Of a stretch of 64,000 bases of DNA, positions 34,907-64,000 are shown one piece after another (the first letter of the stretch is position 1; the number at the start of each line of letters is the position of its first letter). A program made the translations under genes and the position numbers. Source of the stretch: Telmatactis stephensoni (taxonomy: Eukaryota; Cnidaria; Anthozoa; Actiniaria; Isophelliidae); NCBI GenBank assembly GCA_029948255.1, contig JALIZF010001818.1:434001-498000 (forward strand), in the 5' to 3' direction. The notes beneath the pieces were generated by a model, which saw nothing but the letters and a program-made list of their open reading frames with translations, ran no database searches and was not told the DNA's origin.

Positions 34907-35119
34907 CCAAGAGACCATAATACTAAGATAGTGAAACTCAGTATTGAAAAACCGTACCGAAAGCAAACAGTCCCGTCCGCGCGCTCGTCAAAAATCAAAT
35001 TCTGTTGTTTGAGAGCCTTGTGCGCGCGATGACGAAGTTACTAAAAATAGCCTTAGTCCCGCGAACATCCCACAGACATCAATACTGAGTTTCGCTGTCT
35101 TGGCATTATGGTCTCTTGG
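34907..35119. mobile_element. CCAAGAGACC fold-back MITE, copy 3
   Basis: Ends CCAAGAGACC...GGTCTCTTGG with TTTAA on both sides (34902-34906, 35120-35124). It is internally shorter than copies 1 and 2 on the left arm. Confidence 0.85.
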
Positions 35120-35344
35120 TTTAACATACGAAGTCTGCTCTACTTGCTCTCACCCGACTTATCAGCTATACGTTTTTATCTAGTTTGCCAATTTAAATCT
35201 TCATTGAGTAAAATGCCCATTCCCTTGTGTTTCTACTATTGGGTTTCCTGTGTACCGAAAAGCTAGGTTTCTAAGCTAATTTCAAGATGGTGGACAATGT
35301 GATGTGTTTCATCGCTACAATATCTGCAAGTTTTGATGGAATTT

Positions 35345-35460
35345 TGACAGTTTGAGGATCCAAATCGCATAATAATCAACAAAAACAAATCTACGTGACT
35401 TCCAAATAAGGTAATGCCTGCCCAAATATGGAATAGACTTTATGGCCGTGCGAACAACAC
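35345..35460. repeat. Dispersed direct repeat, copy 2
   Basis: Counterpart of 1-120 in the same orientation, with scattered substitutions. Confidence 0.7.
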
Positions 35461-37832
35461 ATTTTTATAGAGTTAAGCTTCTTATATGTCACACCGTTGA
35501 TACCAACAATGACACACATAATATCCTCCCGACAGACAACTCTATCCATAAACTTGCAAAACAAAAGTTCATTAGGTTCATTAAGATCGTCTAAATGCGA
35601 TCTTATCTCGGCTCTTCATTGCGACTAATTGCGGCATAATGGCTGCCCAAGGGGAACCCCCTCGAATTTCGTCACATCTCCTCTCGCGTTCTCAAGAAAG
35701 CACACGAGCGTGAATTTTTACACTTTCGATTTTTTCGGTTTTTCGTTTTGGATTTCTCTGGAAGCTGGAACAATCGGCTACGTGAGGGTTCTCGCTCGTG
35801 CCTTCGTCCCAATATACTGCCCTTTTTTCAGCTTTTCAACACAACTAATGTTAGAAAAGGCTATACACAAGTATTCCTTCTAACAGTTTGAATTTTCAGT
35901 GAGGCGCGTAAGTGAACTTGACTTTTGTCACACATGTTGACTTATGTAGTATGTTAAAAACTCCCCATCCCCACCCCCCTGATATCAGGTGACATCAAGC
36001 GCCCTATCCCCCCCCCCCACCCCCTCAAGAGAACTTGGTAAATCATATTTAGTGTTAAGAAACTTTTTCCTTGAAGGGTAGATAGTTCTATCCGTTGTAT
36101 AAAGTATTATCCAATTGACAATAAATTTATTGGAAATCGTCATAATTTTATCCACTGAAATGAAGGATTTATCCAACGGATTTCGCTATCCACCCAATTT
36201 TCGTGCAACTGTTGTCCGGACTGTTTAGGCAAAATGAGTTCAGCATTATTCTCTTTGGAAGACGTGAACATCAGGTTAAATGTTTGTAAAAAGACGTTCT
36301 GATTTAATTATTTTAATCGTATTGTTCCCCAGAATTAAATTAATTGTAGAAGAATAGAAGCACCGTTGTTCGATAAATCCTTGTCTTTGTAATCCTGCTT
36401 TTCAATAAACTTATCCATTAGATATGGGTTTGACAGTTAGCGCTAGTTCATAAACAGGTATATGTTTGCTTATTTTGCTTGGGAAATTACAAAAGAGAGG
36501 TTGTCCTGAAACGGTAAGTAGGCGGGAGTCTCTAACTGATAAATGCTGAGTGCTGACATATCCCTTGAGATGTATCTTATTCAAAATACCTCAGGAAAAA
36601 ACGGGTCCAGTTATTCACACTACATTTCACCCTAAACTTTAAGCTAGCTGCCGGTGCAGACCCCTACCCCTTAAGTGTTACTTGTTTGCCTTGGCATGAG
36701 TCTAGCCTGTTTACGGTTTCTGACTAAGTTCAACATCGATGTTTTTGCATGTTCTCTGCGTAAGTTTTCAAAGTGGAATTGAGGCTACAGTCACGTAAAT
36801 AAAACCGGCTCTCCTCTGAACCATGACAATTGGGCTGTAAAATTGTTTTTCACTTCATTTTTTATCAAATAAGTAGAAGTCCAAGTCCTGTTGTCTTTTT
36901 AATTTCCTTTGTATTTCTTATACGATGGCTACTCTGCATGAAAATGTACTTAACAATTCGTATATCCATCGTTTTTGGATTGTTTGAACATTAACTAAGT
37001 TTGCATGTTGTCAGCCTATTCCACGTTAACCAAACAATCTAAAAGTAGACACACTGTTCAACAGATTTTCGAGTTATATATAGAGTTATACGTCCGAAAA
37101 CATTCTTCTTCTAATTGAAAATTGCGTAAAATCAGCAAAACCTCAAATTTACTATTTTGTATGGTATTAACTTCATAGCAACCAAGTACGATTTATTTTG
37201 CATGATTTTTCGGCAAGGCTAAAACGTCCTTCAACTTCCCAAAAAGCATTTTGATAGTAGTTTAAGAGCAGTTTTTAATTTGTCTTTTAGTATGTTACTA
37301 GAGTGTATTCACCTAGCGTAAGTTATAGTCAGTTTTTTCAAAGCCGTAATGGGTCAAAGGCTGATAATGATAGTACTTTGAGTTGAACAAAAGACTCGAG
37401 GGGTAGAAACCAGTTACACAAGCAATAAACAAAAGCACGATTTGCACCACTAAATTTCTATGTCAACACTCTAAGCATTTTCCAAATTCGGGTTGAATTT
37501 ACTAATAAGATGTAAACTTTTTTCGAGTTATCAAAGTCTTTGAAATTTTTTTTTGCGCTCGTTGTCATTGCAACTGACTTGCGTAGTCTTCGTAGTCAAA
37601 CTGGTTCACTTGGAGACACCCAATATCCGTCATTTAGCGGGAATTCAAGCGAGAACAAGTCCTCTGATTGGCTAACCTGTCTTTAAACGTAAACAATTGA
37701 ATTTCATGATAAAAAAACACTTGGCTATGATTTCCTCAACAGTTTGGCTCAACTTTTGCTCCACAACAAGCAGTCAAAAGAGAAGAAAACTTCAAGCAGT
37801 TCCTGAGATTTGCTCAACAAAAGACATAAGAC
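35461..37832. other. Upstream region of the P450 gene
   Basis: No exon was recognised. A C-rich tract lies at 35995-36025. The last 200 bp before the ATG at 37833 should contain the P450 promoter and 5' UTR, but I cannot identify a TATA box with confidence. Confidence 0.4.
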
Positions 37833-63655
<25,823 letters not shown>

Positions 63656-63734
63656 ATTCAACAAATCAGCCACTTACCAGGAAATTAATATACATATAGC
63701 AAGTGCACCGCGTACTACCTAATCGTTACGTTAC

Positions 63735-63975
63735 TATGAACTTGACGTCATCGCTACATCATACCAACCGCCTTTATGACGTCATCAACACGTCCTCATT
63801 ATGTACTACTTGCTTATCTCGTCCTGACATCTCTTATTATATTATTATTAACCTCTGACGTCTTTACCTCTGACGTCATCACCCAATACCGCTGACGTCA
63901 CCATCACCGCTATCACCATCATCACCTCTGACATCATCATCCAATACCTCTGACGTCATCAGACGTCACCATTGA
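63735..63975. promoter_or_regulatory. Cluster of TGACGTCA (CRE-like) motifs in a degenerate tandem
   Basis: At least six TGACGTCA octamers plus variants (TGACGTCT, TGACATCA) occur within 240 bp in an ACCTCTGACGTCATCACC-like tandem. This may be a simple minisatellite whose unit happens to contain a CRE, or a regulatory array. Confidence 0.5.
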
Positions 63976-64000
63976 TTTAGTACATCGTAGAACTGCAAAT

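Overview
The window looks like intron- and transposon-rich genomic DNA of an anthozoan cnidarian, most likely a stony coral. The reasons are split genes with ordinary metazoan splice sites, a secreted PAN-EGF-EGF-TLDc gene family, a clan-2 microsomal cytochrome P450, Penelope-like retroelements, an APE-type LINE and very many fold-back MITEs. The species is inference; no rRNA or single-copy marker is present.

Layout. 1-4.7 kb: repeats, fold-backs and a TIR element holding a decayed RecQ-like helicase. 4.7-26.3 kb: two paralogous secreted-protein genes (copy A minus, 17136 to 4720; copy B plus, 19276 to 26278) arranged head to head as a large inverted duplication, five exons each. Copy A is open throughout. 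Copy B carries an 11-nt net insertion that shifts the frame inside the PAN domain. Intron 3 of copy A has received a complete 6.6-kb DNA transposon (7070-13655). 26.3-37.8 kb: mostly non-coding, with two 3' exons of an unrecognised glutamine-rich gene and several MITEs. 37.8-63.7 kb: one P450 gene whose first intron is 23 kb long. That intron holds a LINE broken by a Penelope-like element and by a second nested element. It also holds a (TA)n tract into which two MITEs and two inverted pairs of Penelope-like elements have been placed. 63.7-64 kb: a cluster of TGACGTCA motifs.

The most interesting object is the 7070-13655 transposon. It has 15-bp perfect terminal inverted repeats and TTAA target duplications. 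It carries two convergent, apparently intact genes: a ten-exon, 779-aa THAP-domain transposase of Kolobok type, and a two-exon, 212-aa protein made of an acidic leader plus the cysteine-rich 'ballast' domain otherwise known as the C-terminal domain of the P2X7 receptor. Both genes sit behind matching subterminal promoter-like blocks, and each uses one GC-AG intron. A mobile element carrying a ballast-domain gene is a possible route by which this domain was moved between genomes and captured by a P2X gene.

The Penelope-like elements carry hammerhead-ribozyme folds in their terminal repeats, six copies in two sequence families. They are arranged as inverted copies around their 5' sides. All exon boundaries given here were placed by hand from splice signals, reading phase and paralogue comparison, and were not tested against transcripts.
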